A DNA stretch of 64,000 nt from Rhynchopus euleeides. Its lineage: Eukaryota; Euglenozoa; Diplonemea; Diplonemida; Diplonemidae. The DNA is taken from the NCBI GenBank assembly GCA_963210315.1, contig OY723285.1, forward strand, positions 1,798,001-1,862,000, read 5' to 3'. This document shows positions 30,907 to 40,782 of the stretch, one piece after another (the stretch's first letter is position 1; each line of letters begins with the position of its first letter). The notes below the pieces were generated by a model, which saw nothing but the letters and a program-made list of their open reading frames with translations, ran no database searches and was not told where the DNA came from. The translations under genes and the position numbers were made by a program.

Positions 30907-32054
30907 GGGGGGGTCAAATGGGGGTGACAAACACGATTTTTCAAAAAACCGGCGCAGAGGCCCCAAAGCCCCCGTAAACCCTCCAAACCCCCCCAGATCG
31001 GTCCGGAAACCCATCGAACCCCACTTTTCCACCATTCCGGGCACCTCAGGTGCCCGAATTGGGGTACCTAAATTTTGTGCCACCGTTTGGTACCGGACAG
31101 TGCCACTGTGTGGGAGGTTGGAAAAGAAAATGCCCCACCACACCACATCTGAGGGTTGCAATGCATGTTGCTTGCCAACCACGTCATCCGGTGGGTGTCA
31201 GGCGCTATGTAGGTGGCATGAGCCAGGTCTTCGATGTGTTCTGGCTTGTATATGTACCTCCCTGCCTGCGGCACAGGCACTGCCTTTGTCCCCCACACCA
31301 GCCACAGAGAGCGTATTGTACTCGGTCCACGGTTGCTGATTCATTGTGATGCGTTGTATCCTCGAGTGAACGTCACACACTAGTGGCACCACCACCCGCC
31401 ATCCGAGAGCTGTATTGACTTTGCGCCCTTCCGTTGCATTCACCTCGCCACGCATATTGCACCGTTCAGTACCAGTGCTCTTGGGCCAGGCAAAGTAGAC
31501 CGCAGCAACTACCAATTCTGGCACAATGGGTACCACGACAGCGCACTTCGTGTGTTCCCGGAATGTACAGCTCGTGTTGCAACAGTCGTTGTCAACACAT
31601 CCCGGTTGTGGAGCACTGCTGCACAGGAATCACACGACCATCTGGACTTGTTCCGTACCTACAGGCAGCCTCCCGGTGCATGGTGGCAGGGAGGTACATA
31701 TACAAGCCAGAACTCATCGAAGACCTGGCTAATGCCACCTACATAGCGCCTGACACCCACCGGATGACGTGGTTGGCAAGCAACATGCATTGCAACCCTC
31801 AGATGTGGTGTGTTGGGGCATTTTCTTTTCCAACCTCCCACACAGTGGCACTGTCCGGTACCAAACGGTGGCACAAAATTTAGGTACCCCAATTCGGGCA
31901 CCTGAGGTGCCCGGAATGGTGGAAAAGTGGGGTTCGATGGGTTTCCGGACCGATCTGGGGGGGTTTGGAGGGTTTACGGGGGCTTTGGGGCCTCTGCGCC
32001 GGTTTTTTGAAAAATCGTGTTTGTCCACGTAAAAGGGTGGCATTTGACCCCCCC
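30907..32054. mobile_element. Foldback element with long terminal inverted repeats, copy 2 (complete)
   Basis: Complete 1,148 bp copy of the element at 1-1050. The inverted arms are 30907-31266 and 31685-32054, and the tips are GGGGGGGTCAAATG and CATTTGACCCCCCC. TA occurs on both sides (30905-30906, 32055-32056) within poly(C) flanks. In the right arm a 16 bp segment near 32025-32040 differs from the left arm and from copy 1, a small rearrangement. The ~420 bp core has no recognisable coding capacity. Confidence 0.88.
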
Positions 32055-32410
32055 TACCCCCCCCCCCCCCCATATGATAATAGCCTACACAATGCAGTCC
32101 CGGCTACCGCGTCGTGCACACGGTGTCCTCTGTAATTTCATGGGCAAGCCTTTTCATGAGTATGAGTTTGCAGTCCGACACAGTGCACTCCAGCGGGGTA
32201 GGGTGGGTCATCCCTTTTTCGTGGGTCTCAACTAGCCTAGTCTAGCGGGGGGATCTATTTTTCAGCTAAAATAGGCCGTAAGACCCCCACGAGGATGCCC
32301 ATTTGCGGGCGTCTTAGACTCTCTCTCAGACTCCCGCTGGGGCGGCTGGAGCTCACCGTGGGATTGACAAGGCGGGGGTGGAGGTGGAGGTGGGGGGCTT
32401 CGAATCTAAA

Positions 32411-32519
32411 GGGGGTCTTCGCTACGGGGTGGTCGTCAGTGCATTTTGGTGCATTTCCTGTTGAGTTGGCTGAAAACTGACGAAGGTTTGTCGAAGTTTG
32501 TCGACCAGCGAAGACCCCC
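32411..32519. mobile_element. 109 bp miniature inverted-repeat element (GGGGGTCTTCGCT family)
   Basis: The ends GGGGGTCTTCGCT / AGCGAAGACCCCC and most internal bases match 9660-9767. It is flanked by AAA on both sides (32408-32410, 32520-32522), a second independent example of a 3-bp A/T target duplication. Confidence 0.82.
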
Positions 32520-33079
32520 AAAGCGAAAGAAAATAATTGGCGTGATGTTGCCTTCTGAACACGGCGCACTTGCCGCGAGACAGTTTGCCACACATCACAG
32601 AGAGAGCGCACGCGCTGCTCTCAGGTTCTCAGTGGAGATTTCAAGATTTTTTATGTAGACCAACACACGCCAGTGTATTGAAGGAATTACTTTCCAAGCG
32701 TTGCAACACGACTAACACCACTCACTTCCTCCTGTGCTCCTCCACCTTTTCTGTACTTCAGGCAGGCAAGACACTTCGAAGGACGTTCCGGGGGGAAATA
32801 TCAGGTTGGGGGTTGGGCGAGAAAGAGAAGGTGGATGCGGCCAACAAACAAGTTCTGTTTCTTTTCTTTCGTGTGGTGAGTGGTGCATCGTGTAGGAAAG
32901 TATTTTTTCACGAAGCCCCCTCTGTGTGAGTGTGTGGCATCACCCCCGCCCCGTCCCCCCTACCACGGAGTGGCAGGCATGGGGCACTGCCACGTTGTCG
33001 ATGTCGCGACAACGCTCGATGTGTATGTGGGTGACAGGGGGGGCAGCTGTCTGTGATTTGCATTTCTTCGACCTCCACT

Positions 33080-33255
33080 ACACCCCACCCCCACCCCCAC
33101 CCCCACCCCCACCCCCACCCCCACCCCCACCCCCACCCCCACCCCCACCCCCACCCCCACCCCCACCCCCACCCCCACCCCCACCCCCACCCCCACCCCC
33201 ACCCCCACCCCCACCCCCACCCCCACCCCCACCCCCACCCCCACCCCCACCCCCA
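33080..33255. repeat. Hexanucleotide microsatellite (CCCCCA)n
   Basis: About 29 copies of CCCCCA. It has the flavour of a ciliate-type telomere repeat, but the unit is not a known telomere sequence and it lies inside the contig. Confidence 0.95.
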
Positions 33256-33961
33256 TCCTGCCCTTGCCTGAATAGTATAGGCGGTGCGCACCGCCATCAG
33301 TTCTATGTGCGTGTCATAGTTTGGTGCGTTGCGATGGCGTGCGCTAAAAAAAAGTGGGGTGGGGAGGGGAGGGGTGGTGGTGGTGGCACACCACGGACTA
33401 GTCGGGCAGTGACGGGTGGGGTCGACTAGTCGGGACGACGGGTGAAAACTCGACAGGCGGCACCCGTCGACTCGACGGGCCCACCCGTCGAGTCGACGGG
33501 TGGCACCCGTCGACTCGACGGGTGAACCTGCTGAAACGACGGGTGTTCCAGCCATTTCCTGTTGATATGGGCCAATTTCCATTGAAAACTAGGGGAGTAC
33601 CTTGCATGGCATCAGGTTATTTTTCACGCCGAGCCATCTTCCCTGCACAGACCCACCCCCCCATTACTTTCCATTTACAATTCCTACTTGATGGGGCCTC
33701 AAGTGCATGTGCGACGGCTGTTCTCGTGGATTTTCATTGTTCGAGGGATCTTGACTCTGACAAACTGTGTCAGTTTGACAGAGCAACCTACTTCATGAAG
33801 GTGATCACTTTTCTGCCAGGCAAATTTTCGCCCCAGCCCCCAACCCTTGCACAACCCACAAGGCAGTCTCCAAGATACCGTACCCTCATCACCACCCAGG
33901 CCAAGATACCCCAAGATACCATCATCACCACCCAGGCCACCCAGACGAGCCACACCAATCA

Positions 33962-34930
33962 ATGCCAGCGGCAAAGCGTACTGCAGCGCAGGCCCTCGCC
34001 AGCGCTGTGGACATGACGGTGTTTGTACGTGCTTGGATCAACACGTACGTTGTCGAGCGTGATGCTGATGGGTTGAGCCACATGACCCTGAAGCAGCTTC
34101 TCGGCAAGCTGACGGATACTACCATCAAGTCGACTGATCCCATCATCAGTCTTGCCCTGTACAAAAAGTATGAGAAGCTGGGGGGTGGGGTGATCAGCAA
34201 GTCGACCGCGCTGAAGGATGGTCGCACGATGTACGCTGCCCGTGTCAATAGCGGGTCAGACATCGAGTTTGTCGGGTTGGGCCTCCGGAAGAGCAACGGG
34301 AAGGACCACCCGACAGGGCTCAAGGAGATGGCCGACGCCTGCCCCGCGGCACCTATCGGTACCGCTGCAGCTATGGTGAAGCTGTACGAGGCGGAGAAGA
34401 AACAGGCACAGAAGACCCAGCAGAAGACCGGGCCACCGAAGGCCAACAAGGTGGCCTACCCCCAGTTCTCGGGGGCTCGCAAGAAGGAGGGCGCCAACCT
34501 GTACTACGCCTTCGCAGTGGAGGTGGGGTTTGCGCAGCTCCTCAGCTGTTCCCAGAACGGCCACCAGGTGACGCTCTCGTGGACACGCCTGCGGAAGACT
34601 AATGATCTTCCGAAGGGCGAGTACTCCACGGTCCTCATCATCCCGCCAGAGTGCCTGCTCAATCTGCAGGTCAAGGCAGAGGCGCGTGATGAGGACGGCA
34701 TCATTTCCGTCAAGTGTCCGTTGCTGACCAAGCAAGGTTCAGCAATGGACACGACGGCAAGTGATGGCAGCAAGTGGAAGCTGCTGATGGGGGACGATGA
34801 TGATGATGAAGAAGATGGTGGGGATGAGGGCACCGAAGATGATGGTGGAGACGGCAGTGATGGCGGGGATGCCAACGCCGACACCATCGGCGACTCCACG
34901 CCGACCGTGTTCCACAGTGCAGACCTTTGA
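33962..34930 (+). CDS. Unrecognised 322-aa protein with acidic tail, inside the 3.0 kb element
   Basis: Start ATG in CAATCAATGCC. The N-terminal ~100 residues look alpha-helical (TVFVRAWINTYVVERDADGL, TLKQLLGKLTD). A Lys-rich middle (YEAEKKQAQKTQQKTGPPKA) follows, then a probable beta-rich part containing YYAFAVEVGFAQLLSC and YSTVLIIPPECLLNLQVKA. The last ~55 residues are almost wholly Asp/Glu/Gly. A basic-then-acidic layout suggests a DNA- or chromatin-associated protein, but no catalytic motif is visible. GC3-rich codons and the lack of stops argue that it is a real gene. Its position between the element's inverted repeats argues that it belongs to the element. The closing stop is followed by a possible untranslated-region intron (35003-35094). 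Confidence 0.65.
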   Translation: MPAAKRTAAQALASAVDMTVFVRAWINTYVVERDADGLSHMTLKQLLGKLTDTTIKSTDPIISLALYKKYEKLGGGVISKSTALKDGRTMYAARVNSGSDIEFVGLGLRKSNGKDHPTGLKEMADACPAAPIGTAAAMVKLYEAEKKQAQKTQQKTGPPKANKVAYPQFSGARKKEGANLYYAFAVEVGFAQLLSCSQNGHQVTLSWTRLRKTNDLPKGEYSTVLIIPPECLLNLQVKAEARDEDGIISVKCPLLTKQGSAMDTTASDGSKWKLLMGDDDDDEEDGGDEGTEDDGGDGSDGGDANADTIGDSTPTVFHSADL

Positions 34931-35102
34931 GCGAGCCAGGAGGAGAGAAACATGATGCATCAGCGAAATACTGACAGCCCCAAGCCCCTGACCTCTGACC
35001 CTGGTAAATGATCACTTGTGCCTTTTTCTCTACGGTTTCAACATTTGGGTATCAACTAGCCACTATCAAAGCTGCACTCACTCTTCCATTGCAGGAGGCA
35101 CC

Positions 35103-35402
35103 ATGCCGGTCGAGGAGGATATCCGCCTGGCCCTGGTGGGAGAAGGCCTGCGTGAGCACAGGTTCGATGCTCAGCTGTCTGGCCGCAAGTGTGGGGAGAT
35201 GTCGAAAGCGTTGCGTCAGAAGGTGGCGGAGGCCGGGGAGAAACCCCCTCAACTCGGGCTCTCGCGAAAAACTGTCGCGAAGAAGGAAACCCCTCTGCGC
35301 GAAGAGGCTGAATACCGAAAGGGAAACCTGAGCGAGAAATGCAGAGGACCAAAGGCAAGGGGTGCGGCCTGCTGGACCAACCGAGCACCCCGACCCTCCT
35401 GA
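35103..35402 (+). CDS. Short hypothetical frame inside the 3.0 kb element (99 aa)
   Basis: The ATG follows a plausible splice acceptor (TTCCATTGCAG, ending 35094). The product begins MPVEEDIRLALVGEGLREH and is basic and helical, with no known domain. It overlaps the zinc-finger frame at 35339 in another phase, so the two may be exons of one spliced gene whose intron I cannot place. Confidence 0.35.
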   Translation: MPVEEDIRLALVGEGLREHRFDAQLSGRKCGEMSKALRQKVAEAGEKPPQLGLSRKTVAKKETPLREEAEYRKGNLSEKCRGPKARGAACWTNRAPRPS

Positions 35403-35953
35403 AGTTCGGCGCGATAAAGCTTTGCTGCTGTGTCACTGCGAGGAACGCTTGTTGGAAGGGAGCAACGGCAGCACTGCAGCGGAGACTCGAGTCCCTCGGC
35501 CTTGGATCTCACGTCACAAAAAGGGGGCGATGGGGCCAACAATTTCTGGGCGACCCAGAAAACACCACTCCAAAGGCAACGCTGCTCGCATGCATCTGCA
35601 AGTCCAAATCCTGGGGCAACAGCGAGGATGTGCCAGAAGTGCCAGAACCAACGCCATCCGGTACAGTGCCTGTGCAGCAGCATATCTGCATTGTGTGCTC
35701 CAAAGTTGTCCACACGAGAGAAGCACTGTTTGCGCATTATGATGCTGCACATCGGCCACAAAACAACGCGCCGTGTCAGACTTGCACTGTCACATGCCAG
35801 GAGTGCGGCAAACGGACAAAATCGAAGGGACTGAGCCAGCACTACCTCAGTCACCATTCGCGCGTGCTGACACAAAAGCGTTGCTGTGTTTGTTTCGAGC
35901 TCTTTAAAACCACTGTAAAGCGCGACGAGCACATGAGATCCGCGCACCCGTAA
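35339..35953 (+). CDS. C2H2 zinc-finger protein inside the 3.0 kb element
   Basis: The C-terminal half contains three fingers: CIVCSKVVHTREALFAHYDAAH, then CQECGKRTKSKGLSQHYLSHH, then a third of the CVCF...HMRSAH type ending three residues before the stop. The His spacing of the first and third is four. The N-terminal half (before about 35620) is less protein-like, so the true start or an upstream exon may differ. Multi-finger proteins of this type bind DNA; here it may recognise the iterated palindromes in the element's own arms, or it may be a captured host gene. The stop is about 170 bp before the right inverted repeat. Confidence 0.6.
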   Translation: MQRTKGKGCGLLDQPSTPTLLKFGAIKLCCCVTARNACWKGATAALQRRLESLGLGSHVTKRGRWGQQFLGDPENTTPKATLLACICKSKSWGNSEDVPEVPEPTPSGTVPVQQHICIVCSKVVHTREALFAHYDAAHRPQNNAPCQTCTVTCQECGKRTKSKGLSQHYLSHHSRVLTQKRCCVCFELFKTTVKRDEHMRSAHP

Positions 35954-37784
35954 GTGAGGGGGGGGGGGTGTTTGGCAGTTCAGGTACGTAGGTGATTTGT
36001 TTGTCCTCGAGAGCGGGGTGACGTCGTGGGAGGGAGTTGTTTTGAGGCCCCACCCCCAGGCCCCCTGCCCACCTGGATGGCTCACCCCGGTCCACCGGTG
36101 GGCAGCCCCTTCACCAATGGGAACCAAAGGAATTGTAAATGGAAAGTAATGGGGGGGTGGGTCTGTGCAGGGAAGATGGCTCGGCGTGAAAAATAACCTG
36201 ATGCCATGCAAGGTACTCCCCTAGTTTTCAATGGAAATTGGCCCATATCAACAGGAAATGGCTGGAACACCCGTCGTTTCAGCAGGTTCACCCGTCGTGC
36301 CGACGGGTGCCACCCGTCGACTCGACGGGTGGACCCGTCGTTTCACCCGTCGTCATTTCACCCGTCGTCCCGACTAGTCGTCCGGGCGACTAGTCCGTGG
36401 TGCAGTTGGTGAGACAAAGAGCAGGCGCTCAGTGTGAAGCGTTCCGCACTTCAAGACGAAACAGCGGCAATTCGCACAGTGGGTATCGGCATGTTTGGAG
36501 GAGAGCACGACCAAACCCATGGTTCAAATCGGTTCGCCGAGCGCTTGGATGATGTGTGTAAGTGTGAGTGTGTCTGCAGAAAGAATATCATCACGAACTC
36601 CGAATAAGTTGAACGTTTCTGCTGTTGTCTGCTCCTGAGAGGTTGCAGTGACACACACACACCTCGACCTGCGGTGAGATGTGGCCAGCTTGTGTTCAGT
36701 TTCCCTTTTCCATTTCATGCAAGTCGCCCCGCAGCGCCCTATCCCTTCTGGCTTGCAGGAGATCGGCCGTTGGTTGTGGAACCCCCATAACAGTGTGCCT
36801 AAAACGAGCAGTGTCCGCTTTGTGGACACCACTCGTCGTCGCATGCCAGGTGGTCGTCAGGACCCAAATGCCGAGGGGCTTCGCTCTGAAGTGCAGGCCG
36901 GCCCTCCTCACCTGCATCTGTCAAACTGGCGCAGTTTTGACACAGTTGAGTGGAAAGCCCCGCCCCCCCATCCCCCACCGCGTGTGCCAAGGCGGCCTGT
37001 CTTCGCTTGGCTGTGCCCCAACGCAATAACAACAAACAAGCAACCAAGCAAAAAAAATATAGCTCTCAAACAAAACACTTGCAGAGACAGTACGGTGCAA
37101 AAATCCCCCCGGCCACCAAACACCCCTTTTCAACTTCTCAAGCACACAGGAGCTTGCTCGGAAAGAGTCGGCTCTGATCTTGCAAGTAAAATAGCCCTTT
37201 GCCGTGGTGAGGGTGATATGGGCTTGACGACACTGCCCTTTTCACCGTGCGCCACCCTTCGTCGTTGGGCGTCTTTTTGTGTCGTACGGAAGACGCTTTA
37301 ATGACATCACGCTAAACACACGCATAGCAGCCCATCGGCAGCCCCTTGTTGCTCGGGGACAAGGCAGGTGTTGTGACGGAGGGCAGGGCGGGTGTCCTTC
37401 CAAGAGGCCCCCGCCCCAGTGCCGCCGCCGTTCGCCCCACATGCATGCCCTTCTGCTGCGCGCCTTCGTCGGCGGGTGCAGCTGTTTTTATTATGTAAGT
37501 ATCCTTCCCATTTCATTTGCTGTGGGGGGGCCATGTCCCCCTCCCCCCCGATAGTTGGATCGATGGAGTTCTGATTAGCGGCAAGACGACGATGCCAGCC
37601 ATGAGACCCCCCCCTCTCACCCCCACCACCACCACCCCACTGCATCGCTGCCTTCGCTCGTTGGTGCACACCACAACCTCTCCCCTTCCCATTCCCCCGT
37701 GTTGAGTGACATGTGCCGATAGTGTTCCATTTTGTGAGGAATCTAGGTGTTTTCCACAGCCAACACCGGGGTTTTTTCCAGCCA

Positions 37785-37848
37785 AGAGCCAGATGTTCAC
37801 TGCCGAGGCCTCCGGCGGCTGGGGGACTCCGCCCCCCAGCCGCCGTGT
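37785..37848. repeat. GC-rich hairpin repeat, inverted copy of 9318-9385
   Basis: GCCAGATGTTC...GGCCTCCGGCGGCTGGGGG is the reverse complement of the block at 9318-9385, with a few changes. Confidence 0.5.
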
Positions 37849-38140
37849 CAGCCCGTCTAGTACCCACAGGAAGTCTTTGGGCTTTTTCAGCTGTGGCATA
37901 TCAGGGGGCATCGTCGGAATAACGGTCCCGAAAGCCGTTTTTTGAGTTTTCCTCCAGCACCCGAGGATGGCGCGAGCGGGAGGAACCGTGGAAGGAATCC
38001 ATTTGGTACAAGACCAAGGGCCGCAGACTGGGGAGGAGGGACATTGGCTGGAAAAAAAAGCGGGGATGAATCGGGGGTTTTTTGGCTGGGAAGCCGGGGA
38101 TTAAAAGTACCCCTGGAGGAATCGCCTCACATCCAGGTGG

Positions 38141-38150
38141 CTATATAATA
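38141..38150 (+). promoter_or_regulatory. TATA-like box upstream of the ankyrin gene
   Basis: CTATATAATA lies 19 bp before the ATG at 38169. A TATA box normally sets initiation ~30 bp downstream, which would fall at or just past this ATG. Either the leader is essentially absent, translation starts further in, or the match is fortuitous. Confidence 0.25.
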
Positions 38151-38168
38151 CTCTGATCCGCAGCAAAA

Positions 38169-40112
38169 ATGGCGCAAAACCCCCCTCTTGCGATGGATGA
38201 AACATATCTGAGGCAAGTCCAAGACGCGATCACCGCCTGTCGCAGTGGAGATGTGGCAGCCCTGACAGGGGCCCTTAGTGGCGGTGTCAGCGCCAGAACC
38301 GCGATATCCGATAGCGTGACCCGCGTGACCCTGTTGCATTTTGCTGCCGCATCCGGGTCTGTTGCCTGCGTGGAGCTGCTGCTGTCCCGAGGTGCCACCG
38401 TAAGGTCCACAAGCCAAGGCGAGACACCGCTGATGGCCACAATCCAGGCCGGGCAGGGTGCCAGTCGAGTTGCTTGTGCCCGCCTCTTGCTGCAAGCAGG
38501 TGCTGATGTCAACAGCCGCAACATTCACGGATTCGTCATACTGCACTGTGCTGTCGAGGAGGGTGATGCCGAGCTCGCCGACCTGCTGCTGAGCAAGGGT
38601 GCTGGGGCGGACACGCCATCCGACACCAACGGCTTGGTGCCGCTCCACCTTGCGGCTATCAAGGGGCGAGAGGCGTGTGTCGCCCTTCTGCTGGAGGCAG
38701 GTGCTGACCGCAACGCCTGCAATGCGCGGCAGAACAACGCGCTGCACTTCGCTGCCCATTATGGGCACGTCGGGTGTTTACAGATGCTTCTCGGTGCAGG
38801 GTTGCTGCCGAATGCCACGGGTAATTCCAGGTTCACCCCATTGATGTTTGCGAGCGGCTATGGGCACATAGAGTGTGTCCGCGTATTGATCCAGGAAGGT
38901 GCCGATCTCGGGATGATTGATGACATCGGCTTCACCGCACTGCACTTCGCTGTGAGGGTGGGGCATACCGAGTGCGCGAGGCTTCTCCTGGAGCATGGTG
39001 CACCGCTCGATGCTGTTTGTGCGCTTGGCGACCCGCCGCTGTTCGTCGCTGTCTTCCCAGGGGAGATCACTTGTGTCAATATGTTGCTTGAGGCGGGTGC
39101 AAATGCCTTCATCACCAACACAGTCGGCTTCACCGCACTCCACGTTGCTGCGCAGGAGGGCCAACCTGCCTGCCTGCAGCTGCTTCTCAGACACGGCGTG
39201 CCCCTGGATGGTTTCAACCTCCGAGGGCACACGCCAATGTTCATGGCTGCATGCAACGGACGCGATGAGTGCCTCGACATTCTGCTGCAGGGCGGTGCCG
39301 ACCCCAACAAGACGCGTGACGCATACAGGGACACCGCCCTGCACCGCGCTGCATACATGGGACATACGGGGTGCCTGAAGCTGCTGCTTGCAAAGGGTGC
39401 ATCGATTGGCACCGTCAACATCACTGGCCTCCCGTCTTTGGGCTTTGCCGCCATGAATGGACGCCCTGAGTGCCTCGACCTGTTGATGAAAGCTGGTGCT
39501 GACCCCCACTTCGTCTCGACGGACGGAGGCCTGACTGGGGTGTCAGGCTTCAGCATCCTGCACCTCGCTGTACAGAGCGGACACCTCGAGTGTGCAAAGA
39601 TGTTGATGGACAGAGGTGTGGCAGTGGACACCCCGAATACTCGCGGGGCCACGCAACTGAACCATGCTGCCATCAACGGGCACGCTGCATGCGTGGAGCT
39701 TCTGCTGCAGGCAGGTGCTGCTATCAACAGCTGCGACGTAGATGGGTCCGCCGCATTGCACAATGCCGTCAGGCAAGGGCATGTCGAGTGCGTTGAGCTG
39801 TTGCTAAACAGGGGTGCTGCAGCAGACGCGCCAGGTGGCGCTGGACTCGTGCCGCTGCACCTTGCAATCATCAATAAGAACGAGTCATGTGTCGATCTTC
39901 TGCTGAAGGCAGGTGTTGACCCCAACCCTCGCCATATCAGCATAGGCCATTCTGCACGTTTCTTTGCTCAAGGAGCCTGCCTCGATCTGCTGCTGCGGCA
40001 CAAGCCTCTCGTGGCACGAATCCATCGGGTCGGTGTCAAGGCCTGTCCGAAGCGCATCACCAAGGGGCGGAGTGGGGGTTCCCAGGGTGTGGTGAGGCCG
40101 TCTCGGAAATGA
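38169..40112 (+). CDS. Ankyrin-repeat protein, 16 repeats, 647 aa
   Basis: After a short N-terminal segment (MAQNPPLAMDETYLRQVQDA) the protein is almost entirely ankyrin repeats of ~33 aa (residues ~50-610). I count sixteen clear repeats plus a degenerate seventeenth. Typical examples are PLHLAAIKGREACVALLLEA and ALHNAVRQGHVECVELLLNR. Nearly every repeat has Cys three residues before the LLL helix. The C-terminus is basic (KGRSGGSQGVVRPSRK). There is no catalytic domain, F-box, membrane segment or signal peptide. Ankyrin stacks mediate protein binding, so a scaffold or adaptor is likely, partner unknown. Single exon. Confidence 0.92.
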   Translation: MAQNPPLAMDETYLRQVQDAITACRSGDVAALTGALSGGVSARTAISDSVTRVTLLHFAAASGSVACVELLLSRGATVRSTSQGETPLMATIQAGQGASRVACARLLLQAGADVNSRNIHGFVILHCAVEEGDAELADLLLSKGAGADTPSDTNGLVPLHLAAIKGREACVALLLEAGADRNACNARQNNALHFAAHYGHVGCLQMLLGAGLLPNATGNSRFTPLMFASGYGHIECVRVLIQEGADLGMIDDIGFTALHFAVRVGHTECARLLLEHGAPLDAVCALGDPPLFVAVFPGEITCVNMLLEAGANAFITNTVGFTALHVAAQEGQPACLQLLLRHGVPLDGFNLRGHTPMFMAACNGRDECLDILLQGGADPNKTRDAYRDTALHRAAYMGHTGCLKLLLAKGASIGTVNITGLPSLGFAAMNGRPECLDLLMKAGADPHFVSTDGGLTGVSGFSILHLAVQSGHLECAKMLMDRGVAVDTPNTRGATQLNHAAINGHAACVELLLQAGAAINSCDVDGSAALHNAVRQGHVECVELLLNRGAAADAPGGAGLVPLHLAIINKNESCVDLLLKAGVDPNPRHISIGHSARFFAQGACLDLLLRHKPLVARIHRVGVKACPKRITKGRSGGSQGVVRPSRK

Positions 40113-40782
40113 AAATGTTTGTTCCAACAAAGTGCTGTTCTGTGAGAGATCTGTGGGAGCTCCCGTGTGATGCGTGTATTTCGGGTCGGTGAGCTTCCCT
40201 GAGAAAACCGCAACCGACTGGTACGACCTTATCTGCCCTGTTCCACGCCCGTCTGTGGAGACTCGCGTGCACAGGCTGGCATGCATCTGACTGTGTACCT
40301 CGGTGTTGTGTCATGCATACTCCTGAATAGTTTCGGGGTTTCATTCACTGGCAAGACACACCGGAAGTACACAACCCCTCGCAGATGTGCGTGTGTGCAG
40401 GACGGGCAGGCCAGAGCCCTCTGCTGCGTGCCCTGGGGCCACCCCACAGAGCGACGTCACCATCCGCAGGCTGAGCGCTTCAGACGAGATCGACAGGGAC
40501 CGACACACACACGTGGCTCACTTTACTGCACTTCCGAGCGACAAGGCCCCTCAACAGAGACAAAGGAAAAGCTTCACGCGTGTTGTGACAGAGGTTCTGT
40601 GATTTTTGTGACAGCTGCACCCATGCCCCCGCTTCTTTAAAAGGCCCACCCCCTTCCCCACACCCGATGTATCTCTGCTACCGCCAAGCCAATCCCACAC
40701 CACGCCACACCCCCTGCAGTGAACCTTTGTGGGTTCCCCCCCTGTGTGACCTGCCCTCAGGGCCTGTGGTGGGTTTGCTGCG
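40113..40782. other. Intergenic region and probable promoter of the giant gene
   Basis: No gene is supported. TTTAAAA at 40636-40642 is a possible TATA-type element ~145 bp before the giant gene's ATG. The rest is unremarkable. Confidence 0.4.

Larger units (their letters stand above)
32057..33388. other. Intergenic region holding a miniature element and a hexanucleotide repeat
   Basis: Apart from the miniature element at 32411-32519 and the (CCCCCA)n tract at 33080-33255, no gene or RNA feature is supported. Confidence 0.55.
33389..36402. mobile_element. 3.0 kb element with ~290 bp inverted repeats, carrying unrecognised genes
   Basis: The ends are inverted copies of CACCACGGACTAGTCG (33389-33404, 36387-36402), and the similarity continues for about 290 bp (33389-33693 and 36128-36402). 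Inside the arms are iterated palindromes of the form ACCCGTCGACTCGACGGGT (33462-33479, 33483-33501, 33505-33523, 36312-36330). The element encloses a 322-aa gene and a C2H2 zinc-finger frame on the plus strand. I recognise no transposase, integrase, helicase or polymerase. The target duplication is unclear (possibly the 2-bp CA). Confidence 0.75.
36403..38168. other. Intergenic region upstream of the ankyrin gene
   Basis: Holds the inverted copy of the GC-rich hairpin repeat (37785-37848; stem CTGGGGG...CCCCCCAG at 37819-37839) and poly(G)/poly(C) tracts. No gene is supported. Confidence 0.5.

Noticed and set aside
33080..33255. Internal telomere from the (CCCCCA)n tract
   Set aside because: The unit is not a known telomere repeat and the tract is flanked by ordinary sequence and transposons.
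32926..33582. Long Pro-, His- or Gly/Val-repeat frames across the CCCCCA tract on both strands
   Set aside because: They are read-through of a hexanucleotide microsatellite.
36500..36545. Possible tRNA T-arm (GGTTCAAATC)
   Set aside because: No acceptor stem, anticodon arm or complementary T stem can be formed around it.
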